Source of the DNA: a bacterium
GTDB taxonomy: Bacteria > Patescibacteria > JAEDAM01 > Absconditabacterales > Absconditicoccaceae
Length of the DNA: 33,410 nucleotides
NCBI GenBank assembly: GCA_030528665.1
Contig: JAUMYK010000010.1
Coordinates: forward strand, 1 to 33,410
Direction: 5' to 3'
A model generated the notes under the pieces. That model saw only the letters and a list, made by a program, of their open reading frames with translations. It did no database searches and was not told the origin of the DNA. This document shows positions 27,355 to 33,410 of the stretch, piece by piece (the stretch's first letter is position 1; each line of letters opens with the position of its first letter). The position numbers and the translations under genes were made by a program.

Positions 27355-28821
27355 TTAAAAATTTCTAAAGGCTGAGCGAAACGCTTTTTGTTTTTCTTTT
27401 TCTTGTTGGAGTTCCTCTCGCTGTGTGTGGAGTGTTTTGAGTTTTTCTCCAAGGAGGAATGCAAATTTATTGAGTTTATCGTTGACTTGCATTGCTTTCA
27501 TTGCATCTTCAAAATCAGGTTCTTCTTGATAGAGGAGGAAATCATCGATAGTGACTTGGAGGTTGCTGTTACTCTCTGCAGTGGAGAAGTGTAAGGTATG
27601 TTGCGTGGTGGTATTGTGAATAAGGTCGGTTTCTGTTTTTGTGATAAGGAGTTTTGGTAGTTCTCAAGCTGTTTCTATGCTAAAGGTATAGAGTGTTTGA
27701 TTTTTTGGGGTGGCATTGCCGAGGATATCAAAGCTTTGTTCTTCAGTATTTTGGAGTTTGTTGTGGAGGGCGAGGATTTCTTGTGTGGACTGGAGGAGTT
27801 CCCAGTATTTCTGCACATATTTTGAGTCGGATGTTGGTTGTTCTTGTTCGAGCTGTTGGTGTGCTTGTGGTTCGGTAGTGATGCTAGATCAAGTATTGAG
27901 ACTTGCTTGTTCAGGAGTGGTATCTGTTTTTGTTGGTTTTGGCTCTGTGTTGTCTGGCGAAGCCTTGTTTGTTGGTTTGGAGAGTTGAGTGTGTTCTTTG
28001 ATAGAGTCAGTGTTTTTGTTCTCTTTTTTGGTAGTGTGTGGAACTTGGGTTTTAGTGGTTTCCTCTGTATTGTTTTGAGCTTGGAGAGGAGTGCTTGTTG
28101 CTGGAGCTGAGCTAGGGGAGTTTTGAGTGTTTGTAGTATCTCAGCTGTTTTCCTTAGTTGGTATGGTATTTGGCTCAGCTTGTATGCTGTTTTCTTGCTG
28201 GAGTGTTGTGTTTGCTGCTGTGGTTTTTGGAGAAGTTGGTTTGTCGTCCTGACTGTTTGGAGTGGTGTGTTCGGTGCTGTGTGTTGTTTGCTCTGGTATG
28301 GAGGTTTGAGAAAAGCTAAAATCAGCTTCCATTACTTTTTCTGTGGTAGCAAGTTGGGTAAGTTGATCCTCTGTGTCCTCATTGCTTTCGTTTTCTGGCT
28401 CGAGGGCAGGGATCGTTTCAATCTCAAAAGGGCTTTCCTGTTGAGGAGTAGGATGGGTGAGTTTTTGGAAAATGTTATCGTTTTTGTTGGGGATTGGAAT
28501 TTCTTTGTCTGATGCGGAATTTGTTTGCGTTTCTGAGTCATCAGAGGGCTGATGGAGCTGGCTGAGTTCATCAAAGGTAATAGTATGAGATTCCTTGTTT
28601 TCCTGCTGGTCAGCGTGGGTCTCAGGAGTGTTTTCTTTTTCATACTGCTCCAATGCATCTTCAAATGCAAAATCAAAATCGAGGTCTCCTGTCGGATTGG
28701 AGATTTGTTCAAATTTTTCGAGGTTGTCAAAAACAGCTTGATTTCCACCAAAAAGTTCTTTGGTAGGCGAAGTTTGAGTTGTTGTGGTCTGGGTAGTGGT
28801 GTTTTGGTTGAGATCGGTCAT
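27355..28821 (-). CDS. Thr/Gln/Asn/Pro-rich, mostly disordered protein
   Basis: 488 residues. After MTDLNQNTTTQTTTTQTSPT comes an acidic stretch with FDNLEKFEQISNPTGDLDF, then about 250 residues of low complexity rich in Thr, Gln, Asn, Pro, Glu and Ser. The last 140 residues look folded: KYVQKYWELLQSTQEILALH, LGNATPKNQTLYTFSIE, LHFSTAESNSNLQVTIDDFL, and a final charged helix REELQQEKEKQKAFRSAF. No signal peptide or membrane segment is present, so it is probably cytoplasmic. TGA is Gly at ENSGDTT, NTGSSI and TAGELP. No family recognised. Promoter at 28854-28881. Confidence 0.78.
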
Positions 28822-28853
28822 TGGATTGCTCTAATGAGTAAAAAAACATATTT

Positions 28854-28881
28854 ATTATACTTAGAAAAAATTGTAAAGCAA
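28854..28881 (-). promoter_or_regulatory. Promoter of the disordered-protein gene
   Basis: Minus strand TTGCTT (28881-28876), 16-nt spacer, TATAAT (28859-28854), 33 nt before the start. Confidence 0.6.
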
Positions 28882-28917
28882 ATTTTGCGTGATTTTGTCA
28901 AAAAAAGTGAAATCTGC

Positions 28918-28945
28918 TTGCAAAAATTTGTATAACTCGTATACT
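28918..28945 (+). promoter_or_regulatory. Promoter of the RRM-protein gene
   Basis: TTGCAA (28918-28923), 16-nt spacer, TATACT (28940-28945). The leader of about 45 nt contains GTCA and TGAC as a small hairpin. Confidence 0.65.
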
Positions 28946-28995
28946 TGGGGGTGTCATATTATGTGACGGTTCTTTACTTTATTATTTTTGGTTAA

Positions 28996-29355
28996 ATGAC
29001 TGAAGAAATGATTATCAGCCAAACAAAATTATTCGTGGGTTGATTGAACTGGAAGATGAGGGGAAATGACCTCAAAACTGAATTCTCAAAGTATGGAGAA
29101 GTTGTATTTGCGAGAGTAAACCTCGATCAAAACGTAAAACCTCCAAGAAGTAAGGGATTTGGTTTCGTAGAATTCCAAAATGCAGAAGATGCTGCAAAAG
29201 CTAAAGCTGAAATGGATGGACAAGAGCTTTGGGGAAGAGCTATCAAGGTAGACTTTGCCAAAGAAGATCCGGCAAGATTGGCTGCTAGAGCTGAACAGCA
29301 GGCTGCTAGAGCTGAGGCTCAGTCACAAGATGATGACGAAGATGTAGAATTTTAA
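28996..29355 (+). CDS. RRM-domain RNA-binding protein
   Basis: 119 residues with one RNA recognition motif. RNP2 is KLFVGGLNW at residues 11-19, with the second Gly encoded by TGA, and RNP1 is KGFGFVEF further on; GQELWGRAIKVDFAKEDP closes the domain. The C-terminal tail has two AARAEQQ-type repeats and an acidic end DDDEDVEF. Single-RRM proteins of this type bind single-stranded RNA and are often cold-induced in bacteria such as cyanobacteria; the role here is unknown. No Shine-Dalgarno sequence is visible. It has its own promoter and terminator. Confidence 0.95.
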
Positions 29356-29377
29356 GTGATCGCTGATCATAAGATAG

Positions 29378-29405
29378 ACTCCGTAGTGATGCGGAGTTTT
29401 TTTTC
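29378..29405 (+). terminator. Rho-independent terminator of the RRM gene
   Basis: ACTCCG (29378-29383) and CGGAGT (29392-29397) with an eight-nt loop, followed by eight T. Confidence 0.88.
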
Positions 29406-29553
29406 TTGGAGAATTGCTGAGAATGGGGCTGAGAAATGGAATGGAGTACTGATCGAAACTCTCAAGCGTTTAAAAGTGCAGAGGAAAGTTCTGTAGTAGA
29501 GGAGAGTGAAGTACTGGTGCGAAGCTATGAAAAAAAAAACTTAAATAGGGATT

Positions 29554-30810
29554 TTATTTTTTTGAGTCTTTTGTCTCATCCTCTTTAATGGCTTTTTGGA
29601 TGGCAGGAGTGAGGTACTGGATAATTCCAATCGCAAGTAAAATACCTCAGCAAAGCGAAAACATCACTCAGACACTTCCGAGCATATCAGTCAAACTACC
29701 AACCAAGACAAGTCCAAGTATTGAAGGTAGGCTTGATATGGAAAAATTGATTGACATTACGCGACCGAGTTTTTCTTGCGGAACCTTGAGTTGTTGAAAG
29801 GCTTGCATTGCTGCATATTCAATCGTATTGATGATTCCTACTATTACAAGCAATCCCACAAAAAACCAAATCATATCTTGGGGCAAGAGTCCGCTGATGA
29901 TACAGATCGTACCTACCACTCCTAAAGCGAGGCTCGCAATTTTCAAGGCATGGAGTTTGGGTTTCCATACCGACAGAAGTAGACCTCCGATCATCATCCC
30001 TATCGGATAGGCAGCTTCCACCAGAGTCATCATTCCAACTCCTTTCTGAAAGTGACTCTTGGTCATCAGTGGTAAGAGAGAGATAATCGGCATCACCGCA
30101 AACATTACGACTATTGAATACAAAAAGACCCATTTTACGGGTGGAATTGACCAAATCGTTTGGAATCCTTCTTTCATTTCACTGCATACTTGTCTGATCG
30201 TGTTTGAAGTCTTGGAGGCAAGATGCTTGGGGAATGTTACAAATGTTAAAAACACAATTGCTAGTGCTGCACCAATCACATCAAGCATCAAAATGGTTCC
30301 GAGACTTTTTGGGAACATTCCTACGAGAAACCCACCAAGTGCAGGACCTGCAATGAGAGAAATAGATTGAATACCCTGATTCATCCCTGCAATACGCATA
30401 AACTCTTCCTTTGGAGCTAGTAGTGGCGTACTTGCTTGCATAGCTGGCATATGAAACGCTGATCCAACTGCACGAAGTGCCATCATGGCGTAGATAAAAT
30501 ACACATTATCAAATCCTGACATCATCGTTATTGCCATCACAAGGGTACATAATGCAATCCCTCCATCTGCTAGCATCATGGTGTATTTTTTATTCCGCCT
30601 ATCCACAAAGACCCCTGCAAAGGGTCAAAGCAGCGCCATAGGCAAAAGCCCTGCAATCGTCGCATATGCCAAGACTTCTGCAGATTCATACTGCAATGTC
30701 AAAAAGATCGTAATTGCAAAATTTACTGCTGATGAGGATAAAAGCGAAAATACCTGTCCAGACCAGATCAGTGCAAAGCTGCGTTTCCAATTTTGAGGAG
30801 TATTTGACAT
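29554..30810 (-). CDS. MFS transporter
   Basis: 418 residues with about twelve membrane segments. The start MSNTPQNWKRSFALIWSGQV and ALLGPFAGVFVDRRNKKYTM (motif A-like loop G-x-x-x-D-R-R) identify the major facilitator superfamily, close to the group of MFS exporters with GPFAGVFVDR. Further segments include ISLIAGPALGGFLVGMFPKS and QLKVPQEKLGRVMSINFSIS. The TGA codons at LLGPFA, SVGVMF and LCGGIL read as Gly. The substrate is unknown; macrolide or drug efflux is typical of this group but not shown. The ATG at 30810 is the first in frame. Confidence 0.92.
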
Positions 30811-30960
30811 CAAAATTTTATAGCGTATAAAAAGTATTCTGGTGGTGTATTGTTATTCTTCCTTGTGTGTATACCTTAGCAAGGTAGGCGTAAGCAAAAA
30901 ACAGTGCTAGAGGATAGTGATTATGATCACAGAAGCAAGCATATCTATAAAAGGAAGGAA

Positions 30961-30986
30961 ATCTGAATGCAGTATTCAGGTTTTTT
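30961..30986 (+). terminator. Orphan terminator-like hairpin
   Basis: CTGAAT (30963-30968) and ATTCAG (30974-30979) followed by six T on the plus strand. No plus-strand gene ends nearby, so it may close a short noncoding transcript starting between 30811 and 30950. That stretch also has ACCTT-AGC-AAGGT and GTGAT/ATCAC hairpins. Confidence 0.55.
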
Positions 30987-31038
30987 CTTGTTTTTTTACT
31001 CTTTGAAAAAGATAGGTCTGAATTTGCATTTATTGTTT

Positions 31039-31072
31039 TTTACTTTTTGGCATTGTCCCTACACAGTGTAGC
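31039..31072 (+). repeat. Partial second copy of the 17212 element
   Basis: The 17 nt at 31039-31055 are identical to 17209-17225 and the following CCC is shared after one mismatch. The opposite arm of the hairpin is missing here; instead a short palindrome (CTACAC-A-GTGTAG, 31060-31072) follows. Confidence 0.5.
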
Positions 31073-31180
31073 GTTATGGATATGTTTATTTTCTCTTTAC
31101 GCTAAACGCTTGACTCTTACAGATTTTCTTGATGTATGAAAAGGTGATATATTTATTTTCTGTTTTTTTTGAGGGAAAAT

Positions 31181-31208
31181 TTGCATTTCTTTCAAAAATG
31201 AGTATACT
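31181..31208 (+). promoter_or_regulatory. Promoter of the noncoding RNA gene
   Basis: TTGCAT (31181-31186), 16-nt spacer, TATACT (31203-31208). Seven nt downstream is G31215, the first base of the long stem. Confidence 0.75.
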
Positions 31209-31214
31209 TGCTTT

Positions 31215-31381
31215 GCTTACAAACCAATATTCCATTACCTCAGCACAGTACGCCTCGCGAGGTCTTCGTTTTTTGGGAAAATGGGAAATAACACTCTTAT
31301 GTGTGGAAACCTCATTTTTCGAAAGCAAGACCTTGCTGAGGATATTGGAGTTTGTAAGCACCACATATAGGGGTGTTTTTT
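31215..31381 (+). ncRNA. Structured noncoding RNA, 6S-like
   Basis: A promoter ends seven nt before and a terminator (CACC/GGTG, six T, 31359-31381) closes the unit of about 165 nt. The transcript folds into one long rod: GCTTACAAA pairs with TTTGTAAGC, CCAATAT with ATATTGG, CCTCAGCA with TGCTGAGG and AGGTCTT with AAGACCT. A 7-nt bulge and a bulge of about 14 nt are both on the 5' side, and a terminal ACAC/GTGT hairpin caps the rod. Size, rod shape and the large asymmetric central bulge fit 6S RNA, which binds RNA polymerase holoenzyme. tmRNA, RNase P and SRP signatures are absent. The noncoding gene is well supported; the 6S identity is an inference. Confidence 0.7.
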
Positions 31382-31405
31382 CGTTGTAGAGAGCATACCG
31401 TGGTT

Positions 31406-31434
31406 TTGAGGTCATAGCACAATCATTTTATTCT
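31406..31434 (+). promoter_or_regulatory. Possible promoter of the 401-aa secreted protein gene
   Basis: TTGAGG (31406-31411), 17-nt spacer, TATTCT (31429-31434), 16 nt before the ATG. Confidence 0.4.
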
Positions 31435-31449
31435 TTTATAGACAATCAA

Positions 31450-32655
31450 ATGCAAATGAAAACAAAACTGCTGATGGCGAGTAGCTTTTTGGCGGTAGCA
31501 GGGATAGCGGTAGTATCCTATGCTACAGGGCTACATTCTGGTCAAAATTATCTCAATGCTGATCAGGTCAATTTTAAACCTCTTTACTCTAGTCATCATC
31601 AAAGACAGCTCAAGGATGTGGCAATGTGGGATACGATGCTGACTAAAATCAGTACTTGGGTAGAAAATCACGAAAGTAGATTACAAGCAAGAGCTTCCTC
31701 CTCTGCGGAGTATCCAAATTTGAGTGCAGAAGAAACAAGTTTTAGGCATTTAATCCAAGCAAGAGAGAATAATGGTAACAAGTTAACGGAGCAGATGTGG
31801 GATAGTTTGCAAACCCAGCTGAGTAAGGTAGCACTCAATCACGAGATGAGACTGAGGATGCAAGCTAGTCAGTCTACGCAGCCGAGTGATCCAATTAGAC
31901 CTCAACTCTTTATAGTCAATAAGGATGCTTTGACTGCGACAAGTACTGATTATCAGTCTGATCCTGCTGGTAGGATAGAGATGCAAGTGAAGATTTTCCC
32001 TGCTGGGAATTATACTGTGCAGTATAGTTCTTCGGATATTAATGTGGTGTATCCACTTGGTTGGGCAACTGCTCCTCAGAATACTACAGATTTTTCTAAT
32101 ACTTTTGCTGCAACAAATTATGGAGAGGCTCGTATCTGTGCATTTATTATGCATAATGGTCAAAAAATCCAAGATTGTGCTAAGGCTAGAGTCGTAGATC
32201 CAAATGCTGGTGGAAATTCAGCTGGAGGAAATACTGATGAAAATTCTCCAAATATACCATTTCAATGTAATACTCATGGACTTCTTTTATTTGATAGGGT
32301 AGATGATCCATTATCTTTCAATAATGTCTGATCAATTGGTTGGTCATTTACATTTAATGAGCGTCAAAATCGTTGTATATTTTCACTGAAGGGGGATTTC
32401 TCGGTTCATAGTACTTCTGTTGATCCTAGTCTTGATTCAAGTGTTGCTGCTATTGCAAATAGTATGGATTTTCATCTACTAAAGGCATTAGAACAAATAA
32501 CTCCTATGACTATTTATTCTAAGAATGGCAAAGGGTCTGTAGTCTTGCATAGAGAAGGAGCGCAAAAAATTTATTTGGATCAATGGCAATTAGCCGATCC
32601 TGCTTATGATGATCGTGCGTATTCTATTGATCAAGAATTTACCTATGTACCTTAA
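31450..32655 (+). CDS. Secreted protein of unknown function
   Basis: 401 residues. MQMKTKLLMASSFLAVAGIA, then VVSYATG, is a signal peptide. Residues about 40-140 are helical (HHQRQLKDVAMWDTMLTKIS and QMWDSLQTQLSKVALNHEMR, two similar helical units each with a NHE motif: VENHESRLQ and ALNHEMRLR, suggesting an internal repeat). This is followed by a beta-rich domain with RIEMQVKIFPAGNYTVQYSS, a Gly/Asn linker NAGGNSAGGNTDEN, and a C-terminal domain with Cys (FQCNTHG, NRCIF). The one clear TGA at NNVGSIG joins two fragments. No family recognised. Both repeats carry M-W-D before the NHE motif. Confidence 0.8.
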
Positions 32656-32665
32656 TGTTTTAGGC

Positions 32666-32712
32666 AAAAAAAAAGAAATCTGATTCGAAACAGTCAGCTT
32701 TCTTTTTTCTTT
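32666..32712 (+). terminator. Probable terminator of the secreted protein gene
   Basis: AGAAA-T-CTGA pairs with TCAG-C-TTTCT, followed by a T-rich stretch. Confidence 0.6.
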
Positions 32713-32840
32713 TGGAGTGGAAGTCGGGAGATTGTTCCTGAGTTGAGCTACGAATAGGGAAGAGATTCAAAGAAAAAACATACGCTTGGAGCCTGTGTCT
32801 TGGAAAATATGAAGTAGAAGTTTTTGTAATGAGTGACAAA

Positions 32841-33119
32841 TTAGGCAACTAGTTTGTGGAGTTCGGAACTAATATAGGTTTGATAAGGAATGCCTAGAGC
32901 TTGAGCTTTTGCCTTGATTTTGATCAAATTCTCTTCAAATATCCTAATACTGATGGCTTTTCTTTTGTTCATTTTTTCAATGGTGTTTTTCGCATAGTGA
33001 GCATATCTTGCTTTTTCTTTGGCAATATCTTTGACCGAAGTTCGTTCTCCTTGCTCAAGTTCATTCATGATTTCTAACTCTTCTGTATCATATACAGGAT
33101 TGAATTGTTTTTTTGTCAT
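32841..33119 (-). CDS. Ribbon-helix-helix (CopG/BrnA-like) antitoxin-type protein
   Basis: 92 residues. The N-terminal half (MTKKQFNPVYDTEELEIMNE) is acidic and would be the toxin-binding part; the C-terminal half, NKRKAISIRIFEENLIKIKA then ALGIPYQTYISSELHKL, is a ribbon-helix-helix DNA-binding domain: a beta strand with alternating residues and two helices with G-x-x-Y-Q-T at the turn. This is the layout of the BrnA antitoxin. A fragment resembling the end of the partner toxin lies directly upstream (33132-33251), in the order toxin-antitoxin. No TGA codons occur. Confidence 0.82.
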   Translation of the reverse strand: MTKKQFNPVYDTEELEIMNELEQGERTSVKDIAKEKARYAHYAKNTIEKMNKRKAISIRIFEENLIKIKAKAQALGIPYQTYISSELHKLVA

Positions 33120-33131
33120 TGCGATGGTTTA

Positions 33132-33251
33132 TTACAGATTAAATTGTTTATTGTATCTTCTCTCATATCGTGCGGTTTTGAGGAATATTTTTTCTTCATT
33201 CTCTACAAAAGGCACACAGCAAGTATAACCATTGAGAATAAAAAGCAAAAT
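33132..33251 (-). pseudogene. Remnant of a BrnT-like toxin gene
   Basis: A frame ending TAA at 33132 reads ILNGYTCCVPFVENEEKIFL then KTARYERRYNKQFNL. The order NGY-x-CVPFVE, IFLKT-x-x-x-x-RR is reminiscent of the C-terminal part of small toxins linked to ribbon-helix-helix antitoxins. No good ATG start or N-terminal half is seen; upstream the frame runs into non-coding-looking sequence and then the tRNA. It ends 13 nt before the antitoxin-type gene. Truncation is an inference; an unusual non-ATG start cannot be ruled out. Confidence 0.45.
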
Positions 33252-33355
33252 GCAAGAGAAAAGTGGTTTTTTTGATTGGGGGAATCAATGAGAAAAGCCA
33301 TATAGTATTTTGTAAACTACATGGCTCTATGATAATAGTTGTCAACTTTTCAGTC

Positions 33356-33410
33356 TGGGAGGGGTGGGATTCGAACCCACGACCTTATCCTTAAGGTAGG
33401 GGGCTTTTTT
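33356..33410 (-). tRNA. tRNA, 3' part (class II, long variable arm; Leu or Ser)
   Basis: The T arm GTGGG-TTCGAAT-CCCAC (33380-33364) is followed by CCCTCCC as the 3' acceptor strand and A as discriminator (33356). CCA is not encoded. Before the T arm, CCTT and AAGG form a hairpin that fits a long variable arm, so the tRNA would be of the leucine or serine class; the A discriminator favours leucine. The anticodon lies outside the window or at its edge. Confidence 0.85.

Noticed and set aside
28332..28751. A second minus-strand frame of 139 aa within the disordered-protein gene.
   Set aside because: It is an out-of-frame shadow in low-complexity sequence; the 488-aa frame has promoter, start and a folded C-terminus.
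31216..31356. The large inverted repeat in front of the 401-aa gene as a MITE or insertion scar.
   Set aside because: A promoter positioned exactly at the stem start and a terminator at its end favour an RNA gene over a mobile element.
711..32655. Many genes appear broken into two to four fragments under the standard code, as if frameshifted or pseudogenised.
   Set aside because: The breaks are always in-frame TGA, frames join without shifts, and the TGA positions match conserved glycines. Recoding explains all cases.
1..33410. Reading TGA as tryptophan (code 4, Mycoplasma-like).
   Set aside because: TGG is used normally for Trp, and TGA falls on glycines in methyltransferase motif I, RsmH and RNP2, where Trp is not tolerated.
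1..33410. CRISPR array or insertion sequence.
   Set aside because: No regularly spaced direct repeats, no transposase-like frame and no paired terminal inverted repeats with target duplications were seen.
33356..33410. Assigning the tRNA by reading TAA in CCTTAAGG as its anticodon.
   Set aside because: That hairpin directly precedes the T arm and does not leave a five-nt variable region with a seven-nt loop, so it is more likely the long variable arm; the anticodon is not within reach.

Overview
The window reads as a chromosomal segment of an uncultured Candidate Phyla Radiation bacterium that uses UGA as a glycine codon (genetic code 25, the Absconditabacteria/SR1 and Gracilibacteria lineages). 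The main evidence is that most protein families recognised here are interrupted by in-frame TGA exactly where the family has glycine: methyltransferase motif I (DPFLGGGTT and DLFAGTG), the DLG and RGF motifs of RsmH, RNP2 of an RRM protein (LFVGGLNW), and many others. No gene called here ends in TGA; all complete genes stop at TAA or TAG. Coordinates below therefore use TGA=Gly, and several genes are much longer than standard-code ORFs. The DNA is AT-rich, and promoters of the form TTGnnn-N16-TATAnT recur.

Layout. 1-505: start of polynucleotide phosphorylase. 711-4627 (minus): a restriction-modification operon with an N4/N6-type methyltransferase, a two-TM protein with a winged-helix-like tail, an XRE controller protein with a palindromic operator, a PD-(D/E)xK-like endonuclease and a D12-class adenine methyltransferase. 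4773-8040: small housekeeping genes (exported rhodanese, thymidine kinase, acidic peptide, GNAT acetyltransferase, HXXEE membrane protein, phosphoglycerate mutase). 8144-10333 (minus): a 97-aa and a 624-aa protein of unknown function. 10479-15158 (plus): a cell-envelope cluster with a CAP-domain protein, a DUF4012 protein, a protein with a HEPN-like R-N-x3-H motif, and two lipoproteins.

15234-17039 (minus): two VirB2/TrbC-like pilin-type membrane proteins and a TraC-like protein, as in CPR type IV secretion/pilus loci. 17440-20343 (minus): a divergent pyruvate kinase and a PilT-like ATPase with a C-terminal KH domain. 20550-23083 (plus): two membrane proteins. 23153-24468 (minus): rsmH followed by an FtsL-like gene, a minimal dcw fragment. 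24601-27185 (plus): an exported protein of unknown function and a U32-family peptidase/tRNA-hydroxylation-type protein. 27355-28821 (minus): a large Thr/Gln/Asn/Pro-rich, probably disordered protein. 28996-29355: an RRM RNA-binding protein. 29554-30810 (minus): an MFS transporter. 31215-31381: a well-delimited noncoding RNA gene with promoter, rod-shaped fold and terminator, plausibly 6S RNA. 31450-32655: a secreted protein. 32841-33251 (minus): a ribbon-helix-helix antitoxin-like gene with a truncated toxin-like remnant. 33356-33410: the 3' part of a class II tRNA on the minus strand.

The restriction-modification island and the toxin remnant are the clearest accessory material. The rest looks like a compact chromosome of a reduced, host-dependent bacterium. 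The items most worth following up are the 6S-like RNA, the make-up of the restriction-modification operon, the HEPN-like gene in the envelope cluster, and a structured GC-richer element at 17212-17394.
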